Source: Gonium pectorale
Taxonomy: Eukaryota > Chlorophyta > Chlorophyceae > Chlamydomonadales > Volvocaceae
Assembly: GCA_001584585.1 (NCBI GenBank)
Contig: LSYV01000080.1
Location: 1-64,000 of the forward strand
Length of the DNA: 64,000 bases
Direction of reading: 5' to 3'
Shown here: positions 32,690 to 45,245 of the stretch, piece after piece
Numbering within the stretch: the first letter of the stretch is position 1
How the letters are laid out: every line of letters starts with the position of its first letter
The notes under the pieces: model-generated
Databases searched by the model: none
The model's input: the letters and a program-made list of their open reading frames with translations, nothing else
What the model was told of the DNA's origin: nothing
Made by a program: the position numbers and the translations under genes

Positions 32690-34720
32690 TCGCGGCCCAT
32701 CACCACTGTGGACCGGCGGGGCGCACCACCGGCGGGCCTGCTCTCGCGACTCGGCCACCATGAGTAGCTTCTAGGTCTCGACGCCCATAGCGACATCATT
32801 AATCACCTCTGCCGCGCACCGTGCTGATGGGTGCTGAAGGCGCAGCGCCAATGCACATGCCGCACTCATTGCGGCATTGCTGTAGCCTGGGGCTGGATTG
32901 ACCAATAGCTGACCGACCGCGTACGTGTACGATGTCCGATTGCTCACACCAAGATACCTTGCAGGGCTGCAACGACGGTGTGCATGGCTGGATGGAGCTA
33001 GCGCAGTGCTGTGAATTGGCGAATGCTACATGTATAGGTCCCCATCGGTGACAGTGCTGCTGCTCCTCTGCCCGTAGCCGCTCCGTAGCCTGTGGCAAAA
33101 ACCACCAAGGCCTATCTTCCTCACCTCACGAACTAATAATCTTACTTGACCATGCTTTTTATGGCTTATTTAAACGCAGGAGCCGGCAGGCTCATTTCTG
33201 CAGTGTATGCGTGCGGGTTTGTTTGTTCTGGAGTGAGCTCATAAGTTTCCACGTTTCCCTCCCTACATTTCACATGCTTTTGAAAGCGGGTATCTATGCC
33301 CCTAGAGCGCCGTGCGCTGGGCGCATGTGCAGTCCGGGAGGGGGGCGGGCGGCCTGGCATTCTGGCCCGCCACTGGCTTACTGATTCTTCTAAACCCTTG
33401 AGAGCGAGGCTCGTGGCCCGACTGAACGTACCCGAGGGAGGAAGGAAGGCGCATGCTGTGGCATCGCAGCCCGCCTATTCGGGCGAATGCTGTACTTGGT
33501 GCCTCGTTATGTGGCTCATGGTCCTGCTCATTGCGTACAGCCCCGTGAGCTCGCGGACGGTCCCTTTCCTGTGCGGACTGCCACTTCTTTTGCCGTGAAC
33601 CCTCGGAGCGGTGATAATGTAATATCTCCCTTTTCCCGGAGAGCTTCCGCTTAACGTAATTACCGATAGCGCTGCAACCTTTATTACTTGCGATGGCGTT
33701 TTCCAGGCTCCGCTGCTATACATGCGCTACTGAATGCAATGGCCTTTGTCGTATGTTACCTAAATTTGGGCGTCTCCTCAAGCCCTTGTTCGGTGAGCCC
33801 TTTCGTCTCGGGCGTTCGTTCGGTGTTGGTGTACGGTTGGTGGTGTACGGTTCGTGTTGGTGTACGGACTCCCTTTGCCTGCGACGCGCGGAGCGCCCTC
33901 CGCATGGTGTATCGGAACCGACGGCACTTGGATGGCGTAACGTTACAACTGGCAACCAGTGAAAGGGCTGTCACTATCCATACATATTGGGCACTTCGGT
34001 GCGTTCGGCGCACTCGTTTATTGGCTGGGCGGTGTGCAGCCCGCCGATGGTGGATGTCGCCGTGCCGCGGTCGTGACCCGTGGTACTCCGTACGGCTGAA
34101 AGGCCGAGCATGCGGACGCACCTGTGGACTGGATGCGCAGCAACATGGCGAGTGGCTGCGAATGTGTGTGCAATGCTAGCGACTGGTGAGATTGTGCTTT
34201 ATGAGGTGTGTGAGGGACGAGGATAGTGGGCGGTGCAATTTGTTTGCGGTGCAATGGTTTGAGCGCAGATGTTCCGTAATATCTCGCTGAACGGGAGCAT
34301 GTCGCGGGCTGCTGATGAGATGGAGACGGACGCTGCGGAGGCACAGTTCACAGTGAGGTACTGCTGTTGGTCAAGTATCATGCTGTGAACGCACGCCCCC
34401 GCCTTGCTGCCCCTTGTGCTCGTCGAGGGATGTATCGGTATGTCCGCTGCCGCTACCGGCGTGTCGAGCGTGTTGATACATCAAGTGTGCTGCGGAAACA
34501 TACGTGTAACATGCGCTGCTAAGGTGTCGCATATGAGGCCCATACCCGTCGGCATGCCGTACGTGGCAAGCATGTTCCTGTGTTTCATGCGGTTTGTGGC
34601 GACCTGCATACTGGAATGCCCACATATGGTAAGGCTGCTATCCGGCCAGGGCCACCGCTGCGTGCCAGGAAAGGCTGGCTCAGTGGCTCCCGGTATTGGC
34701 TCTGGTTGTTGAAGGCCCAT
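32690..34720 (+). repeat. Family A 3' module, copy 1
   Basis: About 2 kb beyond the stop contains blocks shared in order with 48530-50830 and 60675-62760. They are a CAGGGCTGCAACG(A/G)CGG block, GCGCATGTGCAGTCCGGGAGG with GGCCTGGCATTCTGGCCCGCC, an AAAGGCCGAGCATGCGGACG block, and a terminal ACGTGTAACATGCGCTGCT containing the TGTAA signal at 34505-34509. No open frame is conserved across all three copies. Confidence 0.7.
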
Positions 34721-34959
34721 GTGCGAGCGCTGCCCATGCTAACGGAGGTTCCCTGATTCCCTTTCTTACGTCACCTCGTGGCTCCTGGCCCCAACCGCCC
34801 CCCACACCCGCCCGAACCGCTTCAGAGATCCAAGCCTAATCGCAAGCCAGGTGAGCAGTATGGGTCTCTTGACCCCGTGTCACCAGGTCTAGTTACCCAC
34901 GCTGTACGACGGGTTTCAGGACTGGGAGCAGGGCGTGTCGTCCAATTCGACTGCGAACG

Positions 34960-35270
34960 TAAGCAGTTCCTTCCCTCCTTGTCACTGCCTCTTTTCCCCT
35001 TGCCATCTGCCGACGACCGCACCACCGGCCCAGGGCCACGGAGCTGCCACAGGTCCACCCACGTTCGCGTACAATTCACGGCCACGCGCATCTCATTAAC
35101 AATCAATGCGATAAATACTCCAGTCTGCAGAACAGGGTTAGTGACATGTGGCCCCGAACTCTGCAACCCGGTCAAAGGCACGGGGAATTGAAGAGGAGGT
35201 AGGACCACCGGCTTTGCGACTTGAAACAAAACTAGCTCCTCAGTGTTAGGTAAAACGTGAAGCCCATATT
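34960..35270 (-). repeat. Dispersed repeat C, copy 2 (inverted mate of 1321-1643)
   Basis: The reverse complement matches the copy at the left end of the window at about 90% identity by eye, lacking its internal 16-base insertion. A minus-strand frame reads through both copies in the same register (LTGLQSSGPHVTNPVLQTG), but neither forms a gene. Confidence 0.75.
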
Positions 35271-35573
35271 ACTTCGTAAAGGACATCCAAAGGCAAAACC
35301 GCACGGTAATCAGTTGACATCATGGCCCTGCCGCATGGCCCTGCTCCTCAGGCATGGAGGAACAGGAGGGCATGCATGCACACGGGGGCGCATTTGGGGT
35401 CCCTGCTGCCCATGCGGAAGACGAAGTAACAAATGAGAAGACGGAGCGCTGGTAGCGCGCGGGCTGGCCATGAGGGTCGACCGCGCCTTGTTTCTCAAAA
35501 ATGTACGCATTTTCTGTGGACGAACAAGCAACATCGACTACGAATGACATGCAAGCGTACGGCAAGCCGCAAC

Positions 35574-35649
35574 CGAAGTAACGAAGTAACGAGCACTGTT
35601 CTCAGTGGCACCGAAGTAACGAAGTAACGAGCACTGTTCTCAGTGGCAC
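35574..35649. repeat. Perfect 38-bp tandem duplication
   Basis: Two identical head-to-tail 38-bp units are present, each made of CGAAGTAA twice followed by CGAGCACTGTTCTCAGTGGCAC. The perfect identity implies a recent event or an assembly feature. Confidence 0.95.
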
Positions 35650-35950
35650 TGTACAGGCGTTATGCAGTACAAAGGGACTATGTCCTTCATGCGGACCCCG
35701 CCACACAGGGCCCCAACAGGTGGCCAGCTTCAGTCCACTGCTCGGATATCTCCACAATCGTCTGCTGACGAGCATTCCCCCACATCCATACGCCGCATGT
35801 GGCACTTCGAAGGTACACATTCATACCAAGCCTCGCCGATGCGCACGCACACGGTTTCCCGCCGCGTGCCCTCGACGCTGCGACTGGTGTGCCTTGCCCA
35901 CGCCACGTCCATGCGCCGCATCTACACCCCCCCGCGCCTGTGCCTGTGCC

Positions 35951-36009
35951 TGCACGGCCCAGGCCTGCACGGCCCAGGCCTGCACGGCCCAGGCCTGCAC
36001 GGACCAGGC
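35951..36009. repeat. 15-bp tandem repeat, 4 units
   Basis: TGCACGGCCCAGGCC is repeated four times, the last unit with one substitution. It lies just downstream of the kinase gene stop, in its presumed 3' UTR. Confidence 0.9.
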
Positions 36010-36077
36010 AGCAGCGCGCGATGCAGTTCAGTATCCTCCATACTGCTATTCGCCAGCAGGCTGCATTACTACTTGCT

Positions 36078-39000
36078 TCATGTGCAGAACCGGCTCGGCT
36101 CTGTTGATACCAGGTCTGTGAGGATGGCATCCAGGCGCTCGCAGACCCGCTCCGCGCTCGGCCTGTCATTTGGGGCCTCCCGAAGGCACTCCCCCACCAG
36201 CTCGGCAAAGGCTGGCGGCATGTGTGCCGGCCAGGCCAGCAACCCCGGCGGCAGCGCCTCTGCCTCCTCCGGGTCTGCAGCCGCCTGCGCCGCCAGCCAC
36301 GCCCGCAGGCGCTGCCCCTGCGGGGCCGCCAGCGCCTCCGGCAGCGGCTGCCCCAGCGCCAGCTCCCACATCACCACGGCGAGTGAATACACGTCCCCGG
36401 GCGGGCCCGCCCTGCCGGCACGGACCAGCTCGGGAGCCGAGTAGGCGGAGCTGCGCCTGCGTGATAGCCAGGGAGCGCGGACACACCGGGTATGTTGTTC
36501 GAGGTGCTTGCCCGGGATTGAAGCGACGGAATGTTGTAGGACGGCATCCAGGGGCGCAATTGGCTCCATACTGGGGGCGCGGGGTCAACCGTGTTTGTTG
36601 CCAACAACTTGTTGGCAACAAGGCGGTTTGCCAGCAGCCAGTCCCTGACCCTCGTGCCCACTCCCAATCCCCCACCTGGCTGGGCCCGAGAGGTGCGTCT
36701 GCTGATTCGCCGCCTCCAGCCGCCCGCTCAGACCGAAGTCGCACAGCTTGGCCACCCAGCCGTAGCGGTTTTCGCACTCAGCGCCGGTGCCGCAGGCACC
36801 ATCGGCTGCGGGCCCCACGCCACCGCAGCTGTCCTTAGCACCCGAAGCCGCGCGTCCGCGTGCCGACGACAGCGGGCTTTCCGCCAACGCGCCCAGTCTG
36901 CCGACGCCACTTGGGTCGCCGCCGCCGCCATGGCCGACGGCAAGAAAGCGGTGTAGCATCGACGGCGCCATCCCGTAGGTGCCCGACGGAGATGATGTCG
37001 ACGGCGCCGCCGGCGGCAGCGGCAGCACGCGCTGCATTAGTATGTTGGCGCTGCTGACGTCGGCGTGGACGATGGAGCGCGAGTGCAGGTGCGCCAGGCC
37101 CCGGGCGGTCTGCAGAGCCGCCATGAGCATGACGGGAACGTAGGGGTCACAGCCGTCTGCGGCTGCGGCGACAGGCGTCGCCTGCATAACGACACTTTGC
37201 CACTGGGGGGAGCTTGCGGGCCTCTTGGCGACGCGGCGCGCCCTGCAGTCCGCCAGCACGCCATTGGCCAGGCAGTCCCGCAGGCTGCCTCCCTCGCACA
37301 GCTCCTGGACCAACGTCAGCTTCCAGGCCTCAGGCTCGGCGAGGGGGGTCGAGTAGCCGCCACCGGGAGCATACCCGCCACACGCGCCGTACCAACCGTC
37401 TAACCGCTGCAGCATGTACGAATAAGTGGCGACGACGTTGGGGTGGCTGACGCTGGCGCTGATGGCGGCCTCAGCCACGGCCTGATGGACCCGCGGGTCG
37501 GTTGGTACGTGCCCACCGCCTCCGGGCACCTGCGACCCAACAAGCAAGGGAAGGTGGTGTTAAGGGATGTGAAGTGCACAATGCGACCCAAAACGATTCG
37601 GCCAGAGCCACGGACCGCATTCGCTGTTGGCGGCTGGCGCCGCGATCCCGAAAACCGCTCTGCACCACCGCTATCCTCTCCTACCTGCTTGCCGGTTGGG
37701 ACCTGTACAAGGAGGCTCTTGACCGCCACCGGCAGCCCCCGCCAGACACCGCGGTACACCACGCCCTGCGCGCCGCGGCCCAGCTCTCCTGTAATGAAGA
37801 GGGCGGCATCGACGGCACCGGCGGCTGCGGAGAGGTCGCCCTCGCAAGCCCAGTGCATCTTCTCCAGCGGTCCGCCCGACCCGGAGGCCATCAGCTCAAG
37901 CCCATGAATGGAGGTTCGGCTGCTGCCGTTGGGGCTGGAGCGCCCGTCGCCTTCGGTGGCCGCCCCGGAGGCAATGCCGGCGGCGGTCAGGCAGAGTGTC
38001 TGATGCTGCCGCGACAGCGGTCGTAGCGGCCGCAGCGGCCGCGGCACGACCCCCGCGTACTGGTCGTGCACGGGAGCACACTGTCGTACATCCGCCGCCA
38101 CGAGTTGTTGCTTGCCGTACACTTGCTCGTGCAGGCCGCGTAAAGCGGCCTGTAGAGACGGTGGGGCGTCATGGCCCGCTGGTCGCCCCGACGGCGCGCG
38201 CTGGGGCAGCGCCGCAGACCCTAGCGCCCCTGGCGCCGGGTCGCTGCATTTAAGCTGTGCCACCCCTGCCGCTGCCTCCGCCTCCCGAAGAGCCGAGTGC
38301 AACGGCGAGGCCCCCAGAGAGCCCTGCGGAGCCTGATCCTGCGGGGGAAGGGAGGCTGCTGCGGCTCCTCTCCTTACCGTACTGGTACCCCTTGGTTGGC
38401 CAAGGTGACGCGAAGACCCGAACGAAGCGCTTTTTGCTGCGTAGGCGGCTTTCGACACTGCCTCCTTGTTGGCGGCAGCGGAGCAGCCAAACGCCGACGC
38501 GTCAGCCACCGCCTCTCCTCCATTATATATGCCACCAAAACCGCGGATGGCGGCGCGACAGGAGCTCCCGCTCCCGTCCTCTTCTGCTGCCAACGCCGAC
38601 GCCTTCGCGGCTCCTCGCCCCCTTATCGGCTCGAGACCCGACAACGACACCGACTCGAAGTTTAAATCGGCAGTCGTGGCCGCCTCCGCCAGTCGGCCGC
38701 TGCTGCCGCCTCCCCTAAGGGCTGCCTGCAGCCAGGAGCGCGGAGCCCAGCCAGCGGCCGCCCTGCCTGCCTCGCTCCCACTGCAATCGGCAGCAGCCGG
38801 CGTCGGAGCGCTTGGCGTCCTGGCCGGCCCCGCAGCTGCCCCGAACGCCGGCCACATGGCGCTGAGCGCCCGCACCGCCGCGGGCCCCAGCCCGGAGCCC
38901 GACCGCGCGGCAGCGCCGGCCCTCGGTCGGCTCGAGAGGCTGGTCCCTTCGGTCGGCTCCGCCCGCTGCAACACGTGGCCGATGGCGCAGATGGGCGCTG

Positions 39001-42000
39001 CGGCTGCCTCCTCGCAGCTGCCGGTGCAGTACAGCCCCTGGCGGCTCCCACTCTTGCCGCAAGCACGCATCGCCCACCATGCCGTCAGCCTCGCCCCTGC
39101 AGCTGCTGCGTGGGCGTTGCCGGTGACGGTGTCGCTGGCCGCAGGTGCACCCTTCTCTGCATGCCGCGCAAATCGACGCCGGACACTGAAGATGCACAGA
39201 CCAGCCGCCGCCATTGCAACCGCCACGCCAGCGGCAGCACCCAATGAGATTCCCACGATGACGGCGGGCGTGGGCTGACCCGCGGGTCGCGACGGCGCCG
39301 CCGCCACCGCCGTAACGGCTACTGCAGGGAAGGCCGGTGGCGGAGGCGACGATGCGGCGACGATGGCGGCAGGGGATGAGGCCCAAGCCCCCGCCCCTCC
39401 AGGTCCCGAGACCGGCCACGACGGCTGCTGCTCCAGGGGCTGCAGGGGCGGCGGTGGTTGGGCCGACCCGCGGCGCGGCATTAGGGGGAGCACGAGGGAC
39501 GGCGGTAGGCGCAGGGCAGGCAGGAGGCCCAGGGGCAGCACCGAGGTGAGCGTGACGTCTCGGCCGCGCAGGCCGCACCACTCAAACACCTTGAACGACA
39601 GGGCGGTGACGCGGCTCCTGTCATCAGCTCCGACGCCGCCGTCCGCCGTGGCGGCTGCCAGGAGTCCCGCCGAAGCTTCCGTGAGCCGGGATCCCGCCCA
39701 CATCGCCCACACATGGGCCGACAGACCTCCAAGACCGTCAGCGGCGGCAGTGCCACTGCTGCCGTCGGCCGCGGGTGCAGGGCTGTCCCCGCCAGCAACC
39801 GCCACCGCCCACACCTCCGACATCCAGTCCAGCTCAGTCTGCGGTACCACCAGGGTCACAGAGTCCAGGAACACGTACGGCAGTCCTGTGGGTCGTGCGG
39901 CACCGCCGCCGGCAACTCCCACATCCATTGCGGCCTCCGTCAGCGCCGCCGGGCGGTCAAAGTCAACTGTCCACAGGCACGATGTGAAGTTGGCCAGGGC
40001 AACGGGAAGGCCCTGCGTCGGCGCCAGGGCGCCAAGGCCGCCACCGGCCGCGCTGCCCTCCGACGCCAAAACTTGCTGCAGCAGCTGGCGGCGACGATGA
40101 TGGAGGGCGGGCCGCGGCAACCACCGAAGGACTCGGGGCTCCGCCGACGGCAGCCCTTCGGCCGGTACCGGCGGCGGCGCCACGTTTAGCGGGGGGAGTG
40201 CCTGCTGATTCCCCCTATACAGAGAGGATGGTACAATGGCGGGACGGGAGGCAGGAAAGGGTCTGTCTGAGGCCGCCAGCCTGAGCGCCCAACCCCAGGG
40301 GCAGCGACCCTCAGCGTAGCTATGCACCTTACCCGACGTGCAGACTAGGCGGCAGGACGGTCGCCGGACAGCCAACCGGGAAGGGCGCGTACGAGGGGTG
40401 CCACCAAGAGCCGAGCGAGCGCACACGGAGCCTTGGGGCAACGGCCCCGCACGCCTTTCACCACCTGGTGCGCCTGAAGACGCAGTAGCGGACCCGAGCT
40501 AAGCGCAAGCCATGCTCCAACAAGGTACATGCAGCCTCGCTGCTGTGGTGGCTACTGCTGCTTCGAGGGGCCACCGCACGTCCAGGTAGGGTACCCACAC
40601 CACACCGCACCGTGGTGGCCCCAGCCTCACCTCCCGCTGGGCGGCAGGGGAAGCGCGTACAGCCCCGCGGCCGGCAGGTTCGCCAGCGTCAGCGCCCGCA
40701 GCGTCAACGACGCATTGGCTCCGCGAAGCGCCAGCGCACCGGCAACGTAGGACACGTCAAACGCCGCTGCAGCTGCCGTCGCAGCGGCAGCGCCGGCGCC
40801 GGCGCCGTTGATGGCGGTCAGTCCGGTGATGGACGCGGGTAGTCGCGTGGTTGTGCTCGTGTCGTTCATCCAGGGCGGGCGGAGTTGGGTGACTGTCCCG
40901 TCCAACAGCCACGCCACAGCCATGTCCGTGCGGTTGGTCGGGGTTGACAGCAGAGAGGGGTAAAGGAAATCCCCGATGATTGCGATGTCCGACAAGTAAA
41001 ACCTCGTCGGTGGCTTTACTGGCGGCTGGGAGGTGTTTCCAGGGCACGGCGGATGATGGTGGTTCCTGTTGGTGTCGTCGCTGATCGGCGGCGGCGGCTG
41101 CGGGGAGTAGTCGGACCACGCGGCGCCCTCGGGGAGCACCGCGCACAGCGGGCAGGCGCACTCGGCCGGGGCAGCGCCTCCGCCGCCGTCGCTGCTGCCG
41201 CCATGGCTGGCTTCGCCGATGCAGTCCCCTCCTTCACCTCCACCTCCACTTCCGCCTTCGGGGCAGCAGCAGCCGGCTGCCAGCGGGCCGGTCAGCACCA
41301 GGTCTGTGAAGAGGGAGGTGTCGGACCAGGTCCTCAGCGAGCCCACCCGCAGCGAGCGCCAGCCTGGCGGGGCGGCCACCTCCTGCACACGCGGGGAGGG
41401 GACGGTGGGAGGCCCTTGAGGGTATGCCCGGTGCAGGAAGGCAGGCCAGCTGCGGTGGGAAGGGAGGGCATATATACAATATGGAGGACGCCGGACAGCG
41501 GCAGGAGATGCGCATTCAAGCCAGGCCGGCAAGGCCAGCCGTCCACTCCAGAGAGCACCGGCTCCACCTCAGATCCGCGCGTCCCCGCCCGCCCGATCCA
41601 GGCCCGCCCCCATCGCGCCCCACTGGCGGTGCTCTGTTGTAAGCTGCGAAGCATGACCATGGACCCAACCTAATACGTCACGCATACGTAACACACCTGC
41701 ATATCCGTTTTCCCAAAGAACGACCCGCCCTGCTCCGCACAGAAGTTGGGCCACAGCTCACGCGGCACCGTGGCAACGCCACCCTTCCCCTCTGCCAGCC
41801 AGAACGCCAGCTCGTCTGGCTGCAGCTCAATTGTGAGCCGCAACCCCTTGAGCCTTGTTTTGCTGGCGCCAAGCAGCCTGCGATTGCGGGGAGGGCGACA
41901 GGGAGTTTGAGGACATGAGGATGACGATACCTTGCTGGCATCCAGCAGCGTCTTCCCGTCCGCGTCGACAATGGCAGCAAGAAGGGTAGGCAAACGACCA

Positions 42001-43614
42001 AAGCTACGGCAACAGGAGTGAACCGGCGATGTCCGCAGTCATAGCCCGACACGTTTAACAGAGGACAGCCGACCCTGATGCCGTTTCCTCCGGCCTTGCC
42101 TATGCGACATCCAACAACCAACAACCGCAAGCTGATTGGTTAACCACCCACCTGCGCCGGAAGTCAAATGTCCACAGAAAGGCGCGCAGCAGGCTCCAGG
42201 GGTTCTGGCCCTGCGGCCCTAGCGGAGGGTTCCGAATGGTGAGGTCCCTCAGCTCCACGCTGGCGCCGCCGCTGAAGAGACCAATGTAAAACAGACCGCC
42301 TGTGCCCGCTAAGTCGAGCACCGTCGAGGGTGCTGCGGAGGTCAATGTGGCGTCGGCGGATGCGGTGCTGCCGTTGGCCGGGACAGCTGTCAAACCCAAG
42401 CCATCTCTGAGGGTACCCTCAGTCCAGCCAGACGAAGCTGAGGACAGGGTGGCGGCAGCTGGCGGCCCCGCAATGACCACCTGCACGCCCACCAGCTCAA
42501 TGCGGCTGACAGCAGTGGCGGCGGCGCCGCTGTCAACACCCTCGGTAGTATTGCCGGCAGTGCTGTTGGCGCTGCTGCCATAGTCCACGTCACTGACAGT
42601 GGGTACGCTGCCGTTGCCCGTAAAGGTCAGATTACGGCAGACGTGCAGGTATATGGGCATGGAGGCGGTGGTACCAGAGTACGGCGCCGCCGCTGCAGCG
42701 GCTGTGCGGGCTTGAGCCTGAAAGGTCCGCAGGGACGCGAGCAGCTGTGGGCCGGTGGCCGCGGACGCGGCCAGGCACGACACGGGCGCGGGCTTGCCGG
42801 CGCAGACCAGCTTGACGTTGGCGATGTCGGCAGTGGGCGTGGTGAGGCGGTGGACGGTGAGGGAGGTTGGGGTGATGGTGAAGTTGGGCGAGGGCGAGAA
42901 ACGGCACGCGAAGTCCTGGTGCAGCGACAAGGCTGCACACGACGGTGTGGAGATGAACAGGTTCGACAGCTGGAGCGGCAGGCGGCCGCTGCTCGCCGCC
43001 CCCATAGCCTCGGTGCGGTTGCCGGCGGAGGAGCTCACGGGTGGGGGCGGTGGCAGCTTGAAGGCGGAGAGCGCGAGGAAGGCGGCGGGCGTCAGCGGGG
43101 TGGGCGAAGTGGGGAGCGCAACCCCCCAGAGCTCCAGGCCCCGCAGCGCCACACTGCCATTGGTCGGGACCACAAAGACCCCCGATAGAGAGTTAAGGTC
43201 CACGACAGGAAATGGATCGACGCCGGTTCCCGCGTAAGCATCGGCAGGGGGCGGCGCGTCATACTGGTCACCGCATGAGCAAGCGCTGTCACAGCCACCG
43301 CCCTCTCCGCCAGCCGCGTGGCCAGAACCCATGAGCTCTAAGCGCGGGGGAAGAGTCGCCGCAGGCCCACGCGCCAACGTACTGTTGCCCGGCAGCACAC
43401 ACGATGTGGTTTCCCCGGTGACCTTGCAGCCGGGCAGGCTCAGTACCGCCTGCGGCAAAACCGGCTGGACCGACACACCGGCTGCTGCATGGCTGCGCAT
43501 GATGATAGCGCTGGCCAGCAAGAAAAGGAGGGCAGGCAGCGGGCAAGGCCTCCGCGCCCAGCAGCAGATGCCTTCCGCCCTGGCTCGCTCGTGCCTTGTT
43601 CTCAATTCCCGCAT
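36078..43614 (-). CDS. Receptor-like TKL-type protein kinase with beta-helix-like ectodomain
   Basis: Six exons (43614-42152, 41877-41697, 41382-40631, 40214-37685, 37529-36676, 36456-36078) splice in phase to 2,052 residues. The N-terminus has a signal-peptide-like core (ALLFLLASAII, then SHAAAG). The ectodomain has Asn-rich glycosylation sites and short parallel strands (SVELRDLTIRN, ASLTLRALTLANL, RIELVGVQVVIAG) as in pectin-lyase folds. Two related modules read FLWTFDFRR...GLRLTIELQPDEL and LWTVDFDR...SVTLVVPQTEL. A transmembrane helix lies near residues 1114-1140 (VIVGISLGAAAGVAVAMAA), followed by SVRRRF. Kinase motifs are GRGAQGVVY, VAVKS, HADVSSANIL (Arg of HRD replaced by Ala, catalytic Asp present), DFGLS, SAPEL and DVYSLAVVMWEL. 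About 100 low-complexity residues sit between the catalytic loop and DFG. It is probably a plasma-membrane receptor; ligand unknown. Confidence 0.85.
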
Positions 43615-45245
43615 TACGCAACGATCCTTACAAGGGCTACATAGCGTGGCATTTATGCGGATTCGCGTGACATTTCTGCACGCTCGAAAGTGAACCGAAC
43701 TTAAGGGGACATGAACACTGACATGGTGTTATACGGTAGGTGTACAACGACAAAAGACAGGTTACTGCGTTGACCAGAAGAAAGAGTGAGCTGGACTTCA
43801 CTGGCGTCCCCTACTACTTTCATTGATACATGTAGCATGTAGCATGACGTTGCTGCTTTTAAAAGAGTTAACAGAGGGTCAAAACGGGCGTGCCGTGACG
43901 TGCCGTGCGTCGCCCAGACGGCCTTGCCACACTGCCGTTGCTCCTGAGCTCTCGGTGGCCAAAGTCATAGCGTACTGGCTTCAGCCGTGACCGCGGTCGC
44001 CCGGTCTGTCACGGGATGTCACGGGATGCCGCCCTCATCAGCCGTCCACCGTCCTCCCCCCGTTACCACCCGCAGGCCCGCACGCTCCGACCACCGGTCC
44101 GCGCGCTTCGGCCACCGCCGCAAGCCCCCAGGAGCTTCGGCGGCCACGCTCCGGAGCTTTCGGAGCTGCAGCTGTTGTATGTGCCGCCAGGCGGTCGGCG
44201 GCCAAGGTTACCTCGTCGAGGATGTTGGGTGCGCTACGCCACCCATAACGTGGCTGTCGGGCAGGAGGCGACCGCATTTCGGACGAGCGAGGGCGCGCGC
44301 CGGACAACATTCTGAGAGCACTGAGGCGCTGGGAGTAGCTGCCTCCAGGCGGGGACCAAAGCCGACCTGCTGGTTTGCCATTGGCGTTCGCGCTTCGCGG
44401 GTTCGGCATGATAGCAGCTTGAGGTTAATCGCTCCCGCGCCACCTTCAACATGCCAAGTCTAATAATGTCTTGCTACCGTACAGCATTGCACGCTACAGC
44501 ATCTGTGCTGCCTGGCGCCCCCGGCATGTGCCCCAAGAGGAGGAGCTGCAGATCCTGAACGGCGATGTTGCCAACGTGCAGCTTGCACGCACCGCCGCCG
44601 CGGCAGCAACCGCGTGCGTGCGCTGTCGGCGGCCGGCAGGGGCCTCAGCGGGGGCAGCTCCGCCGTCCCAGTGACAGTCGCCACGGTAGTGCCTGGCAGC
44701 GTCCGTTCCGTGACTTGAGCCTCGGGTGGGAGGAATGCGCTTCATGCACCATGCGTGTATGTGCAGCTGGGCACTACCGGTCGAATGCGAGGTCCAAGAC
44801 ATGTGCGGATGCAGCAACTTTGACAATCGCGAACCAATGTACGGACCTGCATACCGCCGCGAGATAGGCGTCCCAAGCTGGTGAATCGGGCGCATCCGCC
44901 CGGGCGCACGAGTAGCCCGCCGTCGACCTCGCTTGACCTCGTGCAAAACTAGTAGCCCTTCGGAGTTAGTTTGCGGTGGCTTGGTGGCAAGGAGGAGGCT
45001 AGCCTACGACGGTCTCGCCACTGCATACACGAGCCCTTCTTTGTCCCACTACGCAAATCCTACGGCCCCACATGCCCTTGGCAGTCCCCACAACCATGGC
45101 GATAAGCCGAATACCATCTGCGGTTGCCCACTACCCCCCCTGTCGCGGTCGGCTGGCTGGGGATCTTTTAGAAGATCGTGAAGGCCGAAGGGGTTTGGCC
45201 AATTACCGCGGCTGGTTTGTTGGCCGTAACCCCCGCCTGACGGAG
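43615..45245. other. No supported gene; weak frames only
   Basis: A 123-codon minus frame (44038-44409) with a helical stretch ILDEVTLAADRLAAHT and a short plus frame near 44530-44674 are open, but they have no paralog or splice support. The part at about 44980-45080 resembles the CTCGCCATTGCATGCA blocks upstream of family A copies 1 and 3, so it is probably the displaced 5' flank of unit 2. Confidence 0.35.

Noticed and set aside
41930..41995. Possible extra kinase exon reading VDADGKTLLDASK
   Set aside because: Splicing directly to 41877 is in phase (FDFRR then RLLGASKTRLKG) and keeps the module like its second copy; the segment is likely intronic.
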